Source: Selaginella moellendorffii
Taxonomy: Eukaryota; Streptophyta; Lycopodiopsida; Selaginellales; Selaginellaceae
DNA: 64,000 bases
Direction of reading: 5' to 3'
Assembly (NCBI RefSeq): GCF_000143415.4
Contig: NW_003314311.1
Location: 571,673 to 635,672 of the forward strand
Within the stretch, counting starts at the first letter, position 1, and each line of letters starts with the position of its first letter. The notes below the pieces were generated by a model, which saw only the letters and a list, made by a program, of their open reading frames with translations, had not been told where the DNA came from and made no database searches. Of this stretch, positions 10,601 to 22,200 are shown piece after piece. The position numbers were made by a program, and so were the translations under genes.

Positions 10601-11375
10601 AAACCTATTGAGAAGGATGGAGAGGTTTCTTCTTCATTTTCGAGATCACCCACCTCTTTCATTCTCTCAGAGTATTGTTTCTGAAAGTTTTTTATGTCGG
10701 CGTTTTGATCTTCGTCTTGGCTCTATTTCTTTAGAGGCTGTGATCCGCAACGACACCGGTATAGTTGCATACTCGGAGTTTCTTCTTTCTGGTGTGGGCG
10801 AGGGTGGACAACAATGGGATTTACAAAATTCCAAGTCGAAGGAGATTCGAGTGTTTGGATCTCCAGTCAAAATGCCAAAATGCGCTCCAGCGAAAGTGAA
10901 TGTGAAGCAAGAGTCAGTCGTTATCCTCTCGTCCTCTTCTAGTTCAAGTGAAGATGTCATGCTAGTGTCGGCGCCAAATTCACCAGCTCCAGCTCCAACT
11001 TCAGCAATATTCAAAGCCGTTAGCAATGCTTTCCAGTTTTCACGCCTCTCAATCGACGTGCACTTGTTTTTGTATAGGCTTGTGAGTGAGCTTCCATCCT
11101 CCTACAATGGCAACATTTTCTTCGAGCTACCACCTCTTGTCCGCAGCACAGGTTCCAAACGGAAGGGGATGGAAACCAAGCAGGATGTCCACAATTGGTG
11201 CAAGATCAAGACTACACACTTCCAACATTTTGAAGGCACAGTGTCTATAGTTCATTGTGGCGGGCATTTAGATTGTGTGGATGAAGCATGCAATCAAGAC
11301 CGCTCTAGAAACTCTATATTTTTCGAAGGGTCTGCAGTCAATCCTCCAGCCTGTGACACCATTGCTGTTGGATTC

Positions 11376-11403
11376 AAATATGCTCTATTTCGTTAAAGTG
11401 GGA
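11376..11403 (+). repeat. Element B copy 1 left end (AAAT duplication plus TIR)
   Basis: AAAT at 11376-11379 is the target duplication. The 24-bp TIR follows with core GCTCTATTTCGTTAAAGTG. The second base is T where the other three ends have A. Confidence 0.85.
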
Positions 11404-11559
11404 TTTATTCAGTAAAATGGGACTAGGTACAAATTTTCAAGTATTTGAAAATGACGTGAAATTATATGTTTTTTGTCCAGGGGCTAGACATATCTGGGGC
11501 ATGGTGACTAGCGCGGTGACTTTATGTCCAGACTGAGTCCATCTGGTTGTATAATAAAT

Positions 11560-11640
11560 CTCATTGTCAAGGTGAACAAGCCGAATCTGAAGCTAAAGAA
11601 GAGCGATGGCATGCACGCACACACTATTTGTTTGTTCATT
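11560..11640 (+). other. Exon-like module with half palindrome
   Basis: AAGGTGAACAAGCCGAATCT resembles the last exon of the DUF7869-like gene (AG acceptor, then Gly-Glu-Gln codons) but lies on the opposite strand, and is followed by ATGGCATGC. A third version is at about 12835-12860 on the minus strand. Whether any is spliced is unknown. Confidence 0.35.
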
Positions 11641-12039
11641 GAGCGTGTGGTGAGCTTTCCAAGATGAACGTCATTCCTATTAGCCAGACATATAACTTAA
11701 TGGTGAGAACATTTAGATATTATTCAATGTTATCTTTTTCTAACAAATCTAATTGTGAAGGTGTAGCAAGAGGCATTGCTAGTCTGGAGAAGTCATTTAA
11801 CTCATTTGACCCTTAGTGTATTTTCATGAAACTAAATAACATTCATATTATTAAGGAATTTCTCTAGTACCTTTTTTTTACGACATAGAGGCTTGCATTT
11901 CTTTCAAAGGTGATTTAGTAAAAGGCCTGAGGGCACATGCCATTCTATTTCTCAGACCGGTATTAAGATATACTAGTGCAAAGGGAAAAAGGTATTTGGT
12001 GATCAAGTAAATGGCATGAGGGCACACGCCATTATAAGC

Positions 12040-12297
12040 CTAAGCGCTAGTGGACACCTCCTTTTTGGTACTCTCAGCGGTACTATCATCCTTCTCCGGG
12101 TCAGTTGTTTTGCTTTGGATTGTTGTCTCTGACGTTACTGGGGCGTTCTCGATAGTTGTTAATGTTGCCGTTTGTTCAGAAAAATGATCACCTGGAGTAT
12201 AGTACGGGGAGTTTGGAAGACTTATATATTCTACATCTTCACCTATCTCCTTCTCCGTCTCCTTTTCTGCCTCACTTACAAATTTTGTGCTTGCCAT
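12040..12297 (-). CDS. Small element protein, SLPxSxYYTPG family (element B copy 1)
   Basis: The protein is 85 aa, starting MASTKF at 12297 and ending EVSTSA. It is acidic near residues 8-20 and then shows ISLPNSPYYTPG, NAPVTSETT and STAESTKKE. The same motifs in the same order occur in the element A protein at 3659-3907, although the two transposons otherwise differ. A longer frame opens upstream (12399), but the conserved block and the homologue's length favour 12297. The gene is downstream of the DUF7869-like gene and on the same strand. Function unknown. Confidence 0.65.
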   Translation of the reverse strand: MASTKFVSEAEKETEKEIGEDVEYISLPNSPYYTPGDHFSEQTATLTTIENAPVTSETTIQSKTTDPEKDDSTAESTKKEVSTSA

Positions 12298-12935
12298 GAG
12301 AACGCTCTTCACCCTAAAATATGGAGTTCGTTGTGTTATAAAAGGAAACCAACACACTCGCTGCAAGGGAATGATGGTACATAAAGCACGTAAGCCCACA
12401 ATATGGGTTTATGTGCCATTAATATGGGCCACACGCCATATTATTAGATTTATGCACGTGTGATTGGTAAATGCATATGTCACATCATCTTTGTTTTACC
12501 TCACACACTATATCAGGCCTAATGAACCATATCACATGTGCGCACATGCTATATATATGGAGAAGTATTATGCAAGGATAGAAATTCAATGCATGATTGT
12601 GGAGAGCAATGGCATGAAGCCACATGCTAAATAACATTTTAGAGAAAGAATTAAAATAAAAACATGCAAACAGTACTAAGTGGACCAAGACTTAGAAGTG
12701 CACAATTGAATGAGGTATTTCTAATAAATACTTCACTCACCTCATATAGGAATGGCTACCACTCTCAAATGGCGTATCGCCTCATGCCATCACCTCGCAA
12801 TTTGTTATAACAATCCGATGAATTCATATTTGGCTTGTTCACCTTGAACTTTAAGTAAGATTTGCTAGAACAACTAAGAATTTATACTTGTTATTTGTAT
12901 CATCTCACCTAGGAATGGCGTAAGGCCACATGCCA

Positions 12936-15900
12936 TCACGCCTCCTCTGATTCAGATTCGGATTGTTCACCTTGAAATAAAATACATTAGAAACTTAGTA
13001 AAGGAATATTCATGAATCTCACCTTGAACCCGGGTTATGAATGCTCTTGCTGCATCTCTTGCATGGTCTGGCAAGGTGATGGTGGCACTCTGCTTCCGCA
13101 TCCAACCATGCACAACATTATCCACCGATATGCTCATGCTGGGATCCCTTGGATTCAGCACCCATCTCTTTTCTAGGCAATCGTTCGTATATTCGGAACT
13201 TGGCTTGAACCACTCCACAGTTACATTGAAGGAGTTAGTTTCCGCGTCCTCCTCTGCATCAGTGATGCAGCGCCCCACCCATATCATTTGTTTTGTATTA
13301 CTGGGTCTGACAAGCACGACCATTCCTTTGCAGACCTGTACTGGATTGAATGCTGAATCCGGCTTCTTGTTCCTCGGCCCACAATAGTGATCCTCAACAT
13401 CATTATCTGTCACTGCATTTCCAGAGGACATTGTTCCGCTACTATCTGGTGCTCTGGGTTCTGGCCAAAAGGACTCTTCCAATTCTTCATATACAACCGA
13501 CCCATTTTGGATAGCAGATATAATCTTCTCCCAGTATTCGAGCAAAGGCTTGCACCTCTGAAAATAGGATTCTCCACCAAACACCAACCCCCTCTTCCAG
13601 AAGGCAATATGCTGTCTAATCCCGGCCACTATACTTTCCTGGTCTTTGAGTCCATCCGGGTGCATCGGCCGTGGGGAACCCTGAGGAATCATAGGTTCCC
13701 CAGTTATGGGATCTCTCTTGAAGAGTTCAATGCCGTCCACTGGCAGCCACACTGTGTCCCATTCTCTCATCTTGTACCTCATCACTGGAGCACCGTCACA
13801 CATGCTGAAATGAAACTGAAGAGGCTTGGAGTGGCCAATCAGCGTTTCGGATCCGTCCCTGATGTAGCCTCTTACAAACCCCTTAAAGTCTGGAACCTCT
13901 GTCAGAAGTGCAGCTTCAACAGTGCCTTTGATGCAATTTTGGAATTCATCGTAGAGTTGTGGGAGGGTGAGGACATTGGATCGCCGGAGGGACTCTGCCA
14001 GATGACTGAACATGGCATCGACGTCTTCATGAGTGTGCCCAACCATGAGAAAGCCAAGTGTAACCGTTTCAAATATGCCTTTGGCAACAAGCATCACCAA
14101 GTACGCGAAGACGTACATGTTTTTGTTCTCACTGCCAGCATTGTCTGTTTGGAGCAGAAGATGGGGTGGAAGGCCACATCGGCCGCAAGAACTTCCTTGA
14201 GATTCTGCTTCGTTTGGATGAGGCTGTGCATTCACCGGGCGACCAATCTCGTCGGAATGGCATGAGGCCTCACATGATAACCCTACAATCTGACGGCCAA
14301 CATATTCACTGGGATGGCATGGGGCCCCACGCGATACTGCAAGCCTTTGCTCCTCCTCCAGCTGAACCCTGTATGGGGTTCGATCGACAAGGGCATTATG
14401 CAAGGGTTGGCCGTTCAGCTCAGTCTGTGCACTTTGCAGAGACCTTAAGTGTTTTGCTAGGGACGCAATCATCATGTTTGCACCCCCGCCACCCCATAGA
14501 GGTACAAAGAAGTTCCCATAGTTCTGGGCACCATGCCCATGAGCGATTATGCCAAACAGAGACACAGGCAGCTGCATGGATGAAGAGATTGCCTTGGGGG
14601 CAGGATTGAGTCGAGGTAAGCACGTCTTTTTCTGGTCCATTTTGTCGTGGATGATGCAGAGGTAAGAGTCAGGTCTCTCCATGGAGAGAATCCTGTTATG
14701 ATAATATGCAGTCCTGCAGCTTCTCTGCTCGATGTTGTGGTCGAGCCGCCTTCTAACCAACGTCTCTCGCTCTTGAGCGCTGCAAGAATTCTTTGACAAA
14801 GCCATTTTGATAGCAGTGCACTCGTCACACTTTGAAAAGCTGGAGTACTTTCCTATACTCACATCCCTGAACCTGTTGCTCCACAATCTACTAAATCTAG
14901 ATTGGCTCACCTTCCTGTAGCCATTACTCTGGAGTTCCCGATTCACATCTTCCAATATGGCCCCCTTGGTATACATGGAAGGGAGAACTCGTTGGGTGTC
15001 TCGTGTTCCATTTTCCAAGAGGCGGGTTTTATGTGGTTGCTGCTCGCTACATGTCTCGACAAACCTCTTGAAGATTGCCTCTCCATATACAACATGACCC
15101 CTGGTTTTGTGCGTACCGTCGTTCCCATGGACTGCCTGTTGAACCCTTTGTTCCTCGAACTCAGTTTTGATTCTGTAGAATGTGGTTCGAGGGACTCCAT
15201 AAATGATTCTCTATGCCTTCATGCAGACCAAACCCCTCTGGAAGACCATGCCCCCCACCTGATGTTTTGAAGCATCAACAGATGACCGTAATGCCTCATA
15301 CACAAAATTGCGAGCTGCCTTCCAGGACAATGTCTTGTATCTTGCTCTCTCCTCTTCAATAGCATCCCAATCAGCATGTTGACAGCACCTCCTCTTGCAA
15401 CAAGCAACTGTCGAGACCATTCGAACTTCCATCGCCATTTTCTGCCTTTTCGGTTCGTTGCTCAGATCCCTTTGGCTGCGCTTTAGGAAGGTGTACTTTC
15501 TTTTCCCATGAAGAGATGTTCTGTCATCAGTTGTAGTGGTGTTTGATTGTGAATCCTTCACATTCTCAAACACTAAGTGCCTCAATTTCCACCGCACAAT
15601 GCTTCCAATAGTCAGACTGTTTTCTTCTGTGTCAACAACCTCTAAAATCGCAACTCCAATATCATCCCAGCCCAATTCTTGATTAGCAACCGCATCTCTT
15701 GGATCGACAACTGTGGCTAAGCCCTCAGCTACCACCTCCCCCTCGGGGTTGTTTAGAAACACCTTTGCCTGAATCCATGTAGCACGGTTCTTAAGATCCA
15801 CGGAGGGAACATGCGTCGCACTTGCGCTGTCCCCAACATCTGCTTTCTTCTGAAGATTTTTCAAGGCAACAACAACATTTACCCCGACGACCATCTCTCC

Positions 15901-16077
15901 TCGTTCAATAGCGACCACATTCCCATCGAAGACAGTCTCTACTGATACAGCAGCATTGCCTTCCCCAAGCCTTTCACAGTGTATAACAAAGTTCCGATCC
16001 ATAGACACAAGGGTCCCTTTTGCAACTCTCTTCCCACCATTCAAAATGTAAACCTTTTCCCCAACCCTGAAGGCCAT
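12936..16077 (-). pseudogene. DUF7869-like putative transposase (element B copy 1, one nonsense codon)
   Basis: Exon 16077-13023 plus exon 12970-12936 give 1,030 codons, ending GEQSESESEEA. The only defect seen is TAG at 15211-15213, where copy 2 has TGG (Trp). Otherwise it parallels the intact copy at 41296-44428, which describes the domains. The first exon is exactly as long as in copy 2 (3,055 bp). Two element palindromes lie inside the frame at 14256 and 14313. A longer conceptual product would need readthrough, so this copy is probably inactive. Confidence 0.8.
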
Positions 16078-16274
16078 TCTGAAAGTGCAGAAAAGAAGTT
16101 AAGACCATACAAAAAATGATTGGAGAATGGCCTAAATCATAACATACCAAACAACCTCAATAGCATGAGGCCACATGCCATTATTCAAACATGCTATTGA
16201 CACCCATGTGAAATTTCGCATTCACAAAATTGGCATGAGCCCTCATGCCATTAGTGGTACCACTAATGGCATGA

Positions 16275-16450
16275 GGCCTCACACTATCTTTGGCCCCTGT
16301 TAGCTTGTTGCTATATTCCTTTTGCCTTGCTGCAACTGTATATATTTTTGTGTGCGTGACTAGTCACCCATACAAAAATATATACAGTTGCAGCAAGGCA
16401 AAAGGAATATGGCAATAGGCTAGGAGGGGCCAAAGATGGCATGAGGCCTC
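16275..16450. repeat. 175-bp near-perfect inverted repeat centred on TGACTAGTCA
   Basis: Arms of about 87 bp read outward from TGACTAGTCA (16357-16366) and include TATATTCCTTTTGCCTTGC and its complement. The outer ends of both arms carry the element palindrome. The counterpart is at about 40918-41100. It resembles a MITE or a large hairpin. No separate target duplication was identified. Confidence 0.75.
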
Positions 16451-16654
16451 ATGCCATCTTGATATACACACAGCTGCAGGCAAGTAAAAACATACATGAC
16501 AATACGCTAGCCATGAAATTGCAAGGGCCCAAGATGGCATGTGGCCTCATGCCATTTCTAAATGTGGTCCTAAGCCATTCCATGGTGAACATACCAGGAA
16601 GCACAAGTGCCAAATATCAAGAGGAAGCGGTAGCCACACCAAAGACAGTGCCGC

Positions 16655-16800
16655 TTGCAACACCGCAACTACTCGTAGCGCCGCTCGCAACACCGCAACT
16701 GCTCGTAGCACCGCTCGCACAAACTGCCACTCGCATAAACTGCCGCTCACAATGGCGCTCGCAATGCCGCAACCACTCGTAGACGCATAAACCACAGCCC
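16655..16800. repeat. GCG-rich short tandem repeats
   Basis: CCGCTCGCAACACCGCAACT-like units of about 27 bp recur several times. The copy 2 version is at about 40580-40730. Confidence 0.65.
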
Positions 16801-17230
16801 ACAACGCCGCTTACACAAGCAGCGCTCACTGCACTCAGCGGAACCAAGAACATGGCGCACAAAAATGATAGACCTAGGAATGAGTTCGAGAATTCAAAAA
16901 TAACACACGCTTGAACGTCACATCAAATCCTCTGACAAACCAGATCTTATGATTCCTCTGACAAATTTCAAACTGAGTAGCTTCTAGACTTTGCTGTCGG
17001 AGGTTGAACTTTGTCACATCATGTCCTTGCCTCGATCCAGCTGTGCCATGTCAGTGATTTGAACTTTGCCATGCCATGTCAGCGATCCGCGCCAAGATTA
17101 TTCGCCGTGTAAAGGAATAATTATGCTGTGTGTGTACGTCCATTTATGGCAATATAAGGCCACACGCTATTCAAAGAATAATGCTCGACATAAGGCCATA
17201 CGCCATTCAAAGAATAATGCTAGTCGAGCA

Positions 17231-18540
17231 TTTTTTGGTGCATTTTTGGGTTCAAAATTGCATGAGCCCACACGCTATAAAGTTTACCTGTACCAAAAAT
17301 AGAAACAGCTTTATTTACTTGGGAATTTAAGTGGTTGAGGCATTTTTAAACTTACAAACACATGCCCTACTTACATTCCTTTGGTTGCTTAAAATTCAAA
17401 AATATTATAAACCTTTCTTTTTGCATTTTCAATGTTTTCAATTATGGTTTTTGATTTTCGTAGGACCAGCCTAGTAATCTATTTGCATCCCGTCATGTTT
17501 ATAGCTAGCTTTCGTTTGTCCCCTTCGCTAGCCTGAGATACATCTGCTCGGCATCTGCCTCTTACAGCATTTGCCCAGAAAGGGCATCTTTCTTCACGCA
17601 GCATTTGCCACATGTTTAGGGTTTAGGGTTTAGGGTTTAGGGTTTAGCAATTCAGTAGCTTGATAAACATGCAAATACAGAACTTGATGCAAAATCCTTT
17701 GATATGTCACAATGCCCCTAGGACCATAAACACATTTCAATAGAGAGGGTCCTTTCATTTCATAACTCCTTACGTAGATCTTGGTGAAACCAGAGTTAGT
17801 GAAGTTAGTTTCTTGTGATCCCGCATCTGATTGTGATGTCCCTTTGCAGTTTCGATGGAAGGTCAATGCACACCAAACTGTAAAATCTTGGAGCAAAATA
17901 ACAGTCGGATCTATGGCAAATGCCCCTGAAACATTGTAAGGCTCGTGTGGTCTCATGTGGTGTCCGATTGAGATGCTTCTTTGTAGGGTCATCAAGAAAG
18001 ACATTGTATACCATTCTGTAAAATCTAGTTGCGATCTAACGGTTGGATCTCCAGAAAACTCAAAAAAATCTCGCGCGTGTCAGAATATCCTAGGAATATA
18101 CTCTTATGTGCCCCTGAAAATGGCATGCGGCCCCACGCCATTCAAGAGATAACGCCAGATGACGCCGAGAATTTTTTGGTGCATTTTTTGGGTTCAAAAT
18201 TGCATGAGCCCACACGCTATAAAGTTTATCTTTGCCAAATAGAGAAAAGTTTATCTGTGTCATGTGAGGTAGTTACAGTCCTTTGTGCTCGGCATCTGCC
18301 TCTTGCAGCATTTGCACTGAAAGGGAATTTTTCTCCATTCAGCATTTGGCCCTGAAAATGGCATGCGCCCACACGCCATTCAAGGAATAACGCCACAGGA
18401 CGCCTGGATTTTTGGGTTTAAAATGTTTAGGGTTTTTTGGGTTTTTTCAAAATATTTTGGGTCCAACGTTTTTTGGGTTTCTTTGGTTCAAAATTGCATG
18501 AGCCCACACGCTATAATATTGATTTGAGAGAAAAATAGAA
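17231..18540. repeat. Three copies of a ~65-bp segment ending in a degenerate palindrome
   Basis: GGGTTCAAAATTGCATGAGC followed by CCACACGCTATAA recurs at about 17250, 18190 and 18480. In each, the left half of the element palindrome has mutated to TTGCATG, suggesting duplication of an already altered copy. Confidence 0.6.
17614..17647. repeat. Interstitial plant telomere-type repeat (TTTAGGG)n
   Basis: About four and a half TTTAGGG units. The same tract is present in copy 2 at 39730-39763, so it belongs to the transposon and is not a chromosome end. Confidence 0.85.
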
Positions 18541-18849
18541 ACAGATAGAATTTCTTTATTTAGCTGAACATCTGCCATTTTTGGAAATACAAGATGCTTT
18601 GGAATATCCAATCATGCATGGTATAAATATAGCGAGGGTATTAAATGATATCCCAATCATGATCTTTCTTTTGGATTTCGCGTGCATGCAGTCCGAGGAA
18701 TGATGACGTTGCGGATTTCTTTTGGATTTTGCGTGCTTGCATGCGCGCGGCAATCCAGAAATTAATGGTGGCGCCCAAGTCCGAGGAATGATGACGTGGC
18801 GGGATTACCAACCGTTGTGACATTTCGCGCGTGTGAGGTTAGGTTTTGC

Positions 18850-19010
18850 ATTTTGCTTCGTACTTGCGCTCGCGCTCGCATCACACTCGCGCTCGCATCG
18901 CGCTCCCACTCGCGATCACGCTCACTTCTCTACAGGTTTCTCGTGTGCATCGGCGTCCACTTGCGCTTGCATCACACTCGCGCTCGCATCGCGCTCGTGT
19001 GCATCGGCGT
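18850..19010. repeat. CGCTCGCATC-type repeats in the ParB-like gene leader
   Basis: Repeats of CGCTCGCATCACACTCG and a duplicated ~45-bp GTGTGCATCGGCGTCCACTT block lie 200-370 bp before the start at 19224. The copy 2 version is at about 38365-38525. Confidence 0.65.
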
Positions 19011-19223
19011 CCACTTCAAGACACACCCAGTTTGTAACTTCGCCGCCAACTCCGCCGCCCACTCCGCCACCCACACGCAGCCCACTTGGCGTCCCGGGAG
19101 ATTTCAGCACCACTCTCCAACTGTAAGTGGCAGAGTAGCCTTGCTGCTACGATCCGCTGCACACACAGTGCACATTCGCCAGCGAGTCCGGCCTCGATTG
19201 TCACGGCCTCCATTCGGCTTCAA

Positions 19224-22200
19224 ATGGTAAGTCTTTTAGACCAAGTAGAAAATGGCATGAGGCCACATGCCATTCAGTAGCAACATTGGCATGCACCGAT
19301 TGGGCTCTCGAGTGCAGTCCGGTTATAGATGGCGTGTAGCCTCACGCCATCTTAGGATGCAGCCTCAAGACATCTGATGCAGTGGTGAATGGCGTGTGGC
19401 CTCACGTTATTTCCAGCTGCTAGCTTTTCATCTGTCAGCTCTAATTGTTGTGCATTTCTGAACAGGCGAGGAATTGCGTTCTTCTTCCAGCCACTGTTAA
19501 TGTGGATGCAGAGAAGGGGGAGGAGCTCACCAGTTGGACTTTCGGGATGGAAGGCGAGGATCTGATGCTGTACAACACAGATGGTGGGAGAAAAGAATGC
19601 ATGGGGATCCTCATCCAAGTGACAGACACTCCATGCAGTTCCATGCAAGAATATGGATTGGCACTTGTGGTAGAGACAGCGTCCGCCTTCAAGATCCACC
19701 TTGCACATCCTAGCGGCTTCCTGGAGGGGGGCAGCGGCTATGAGGAATTCCTAGAGGGAGCTAGGGAGAGGTTGTCCAGGAGGCCCACAATTTCAAAGAC
19801 GCTGCGGGTCTATGAAGATCACATGGAATCCACGGACCTCACCTACGGCGATGTTCAAAAACTATATTCCAACATTGAGCCGTTGAGAGTGCCTCCAGTT
19901 TGCGAAGTGAAGGGGAAGGGGGTCGATCTGGAAACTACCCCGAAGCAGAAAAGGGTGGTCAAGCTCAAGTCGACGTCCGACTCTGCTGCTCCAAAAAAGA
20001 AGCTACTCGGTGATGCCATTGCCTCGGGTTCGAACACTACACCCACCAAAAAGAAGAGCCGCAAAGAGCAGAAAGAGCAAGAAGAGGCAGCAAAAATCAT
20101 CGCAGATAATAGTACTTGTTACTATTCCAACAAAGTATATACAATCGACGTGAGCCGTATCGAGATCCAAAGCAAATACAACCACAGGCTAGTATCTGAT
20201 GAGTGGGTGGAGAAACTGAAGCAGAAGATGCTGGCAAGTCCAGTAACACCCGACATCGCAGACGTGATCCCCTACTACCGAACAATGAAGGGCGAGACGA
20301 GGTTTCCAGACTTGATCAATAGGAAGGTGTTGGACGATCAGAACATCCGGTTCTATGCCGTCTCCGAGCAGCATTCTAGCTTGGCGATGCAACAGATAGT
20401 TGTGGATATTATGGTGGGCGAGGAGGTGAAGAAAGTCTTCAAGACAAGAGTTGTCCGCCTGATAAAAGGCAACTCGCCCCTCCGATCTATCATATACATC
20501 TCCCACGCGCAGAATGTCAAGCAAGAAACATGCTACAAATCGGGTCTGCACGAGACATTGGCACGAACACGGAAGCTCTGGGTTCAACTGAAGAAGCCAC
20601 AAAAACCAGGACAAGGACGTGCACTAGCAACTAGCGCCTGGCAGGTAAGCCTCGTTGCATGTGGCATAGCATGTGGCCTCACGCCATTTCCATTGTAGGA
20701 ATTCTCGAGTCTTCTCTCGAAAACACTAGGGGTCAATGATACACTCAGCATCCATAACATTCTACTCGCGACAAAAGTTGTTTTTGACAAATGGGTAGAT
20801 GTGCTGAGGAGGTACCATGACGGGGAGTTGCTAAACGCAATGGGTGTGGAGGACGGCCGGAAGCCCAATGATTTGAAGCTCAATGCCTTGCGTTTCTCGC
20901 GGTCTCTAGACGACGACGACCTTCTGACAGTGGCTAATGCTCTTCTACGTGGTGAGGTAGTCTTCAACAAGACCAAAATGACTCCCGGCCATATTGTGAC
21001 ATACGAGGACTTGTGCATGACTCTGAGAGCTCGTGCGCTATTGAAGGATTGGATCTTCGAGCAAGTGGCCGTGGCGAGGGTGAGCATCGACACCACGCAA
21101 GAGATGATGGAAGAGCTGGACTTGTCAAATGAAGACATCGACGAGTACGTGAAGGGGGCCCCCAAGTTCATCGATCTGCTGCGGGATGCCACGAAAAGTA
21201 AAGCTGAGAAGTTGGATTAGTATCCAAATTTCATTAAGAGGGATGTCGACCGCTGGCTTCAGAAACAGCTCGACCCCGCAGCAGAGGCCTATCGAGAACC
21301 TTACCGGGTATACGTGAATTCGGATGAGGATCAAAGGTGGAGGAGCATCGTTTCCCGCGGAGATGAGCAGGTCAAGAACATCTTTTGTGTGATGGACTTC
21401 ACAAACGAGGAGATCACTTATGCAGACGAAGTCAGCTCCATCATTGACTTAATGGTGGGACTTGCGGAGGTGGAATCTTCAGTCCACTATATGATCTACG
21501 ACTCCGAATCCTATCACAAGTTCTGGAAGGCCTTGAACGAGGTGAAGGCTCGGTTGAAAGGCAAGGAGATGCGGGAGATCCATGGGATAATGGCTAAGAA
21601 GAAGATACCGACGAATGTCCGCATCTTCACAGTCGCCCTTGTTATTGGTCCTGCAGCAGAGTGGGACTGGAGTGACTTCCCAGCTTCGTTCAACAAAGCC
21701 GATCGAATTGATCTGAGGGAGGTCAATTTACCCGTGCCTGAGGAACTGAAGACGGCTATGGAGCTTTCGAATCCAAAGAAAGCTCCAGGTGCAGCATGGG
21801 AAATGCTCAGCTGGGTCTTCAACGCAATAGCGGGTGACTCCAAGGGCAAATGCGTTGTCGAGTACAACTGCGGCGGACTATTCTTTCGAGCCGCACTACT
21901 CAAGGGTGTCCCGTGTGTTGCGGTGACAAACTCCATTGAAAAGGTGACTTCAATGGAGCATATAATTACAGTTGCCAAAGAAAAACAGTATCTTCTCTAC
22001 GAACCTGGTGAGTACGCACTTTAAGTTTAAATGTTATCTCACAAGCTCTGTATGCAGGAGCGTGGCCACCCCCAGATGCTGAAACGGCATTAACAACTAC
22101 TGATGTTAGGCCGAGGTCACAACCTGCACAAGGTAAGGTCACGTGAGGCCTCACGCCATTTTGATTATAGATCGTTGTGAATATTCAGACACGAGGACTG

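Larger units (their letters stand above)
16078..19223. other. Element B copy 1 central intergenic region between divergent genes
   Basis: This 3.1-kb region separates the divergently transcribed DUF7869-like and ParB-like genes, so it should hold both promoters. It carries many palindromes, a 175-bp hairpin, GCG-rich repeats, telomere-like repeats and a thrice-repeated ~65-bp segment. No gene is supported in it. Confidence 0.6.

Noticed and set aside
13387-14265. 292-codon plus-strand frame, and its copy 2 equivalent at 43108-43986
   Set aside because: It is the antisense shadow of the DUF7869-like gene, which has the recognisable motifs.
17614-17647. Telomere-type repeat as a chromosome end or fusion point
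   Set aside because: Only a few units, present at the same place in both element B copies, so it travels with the transposon.
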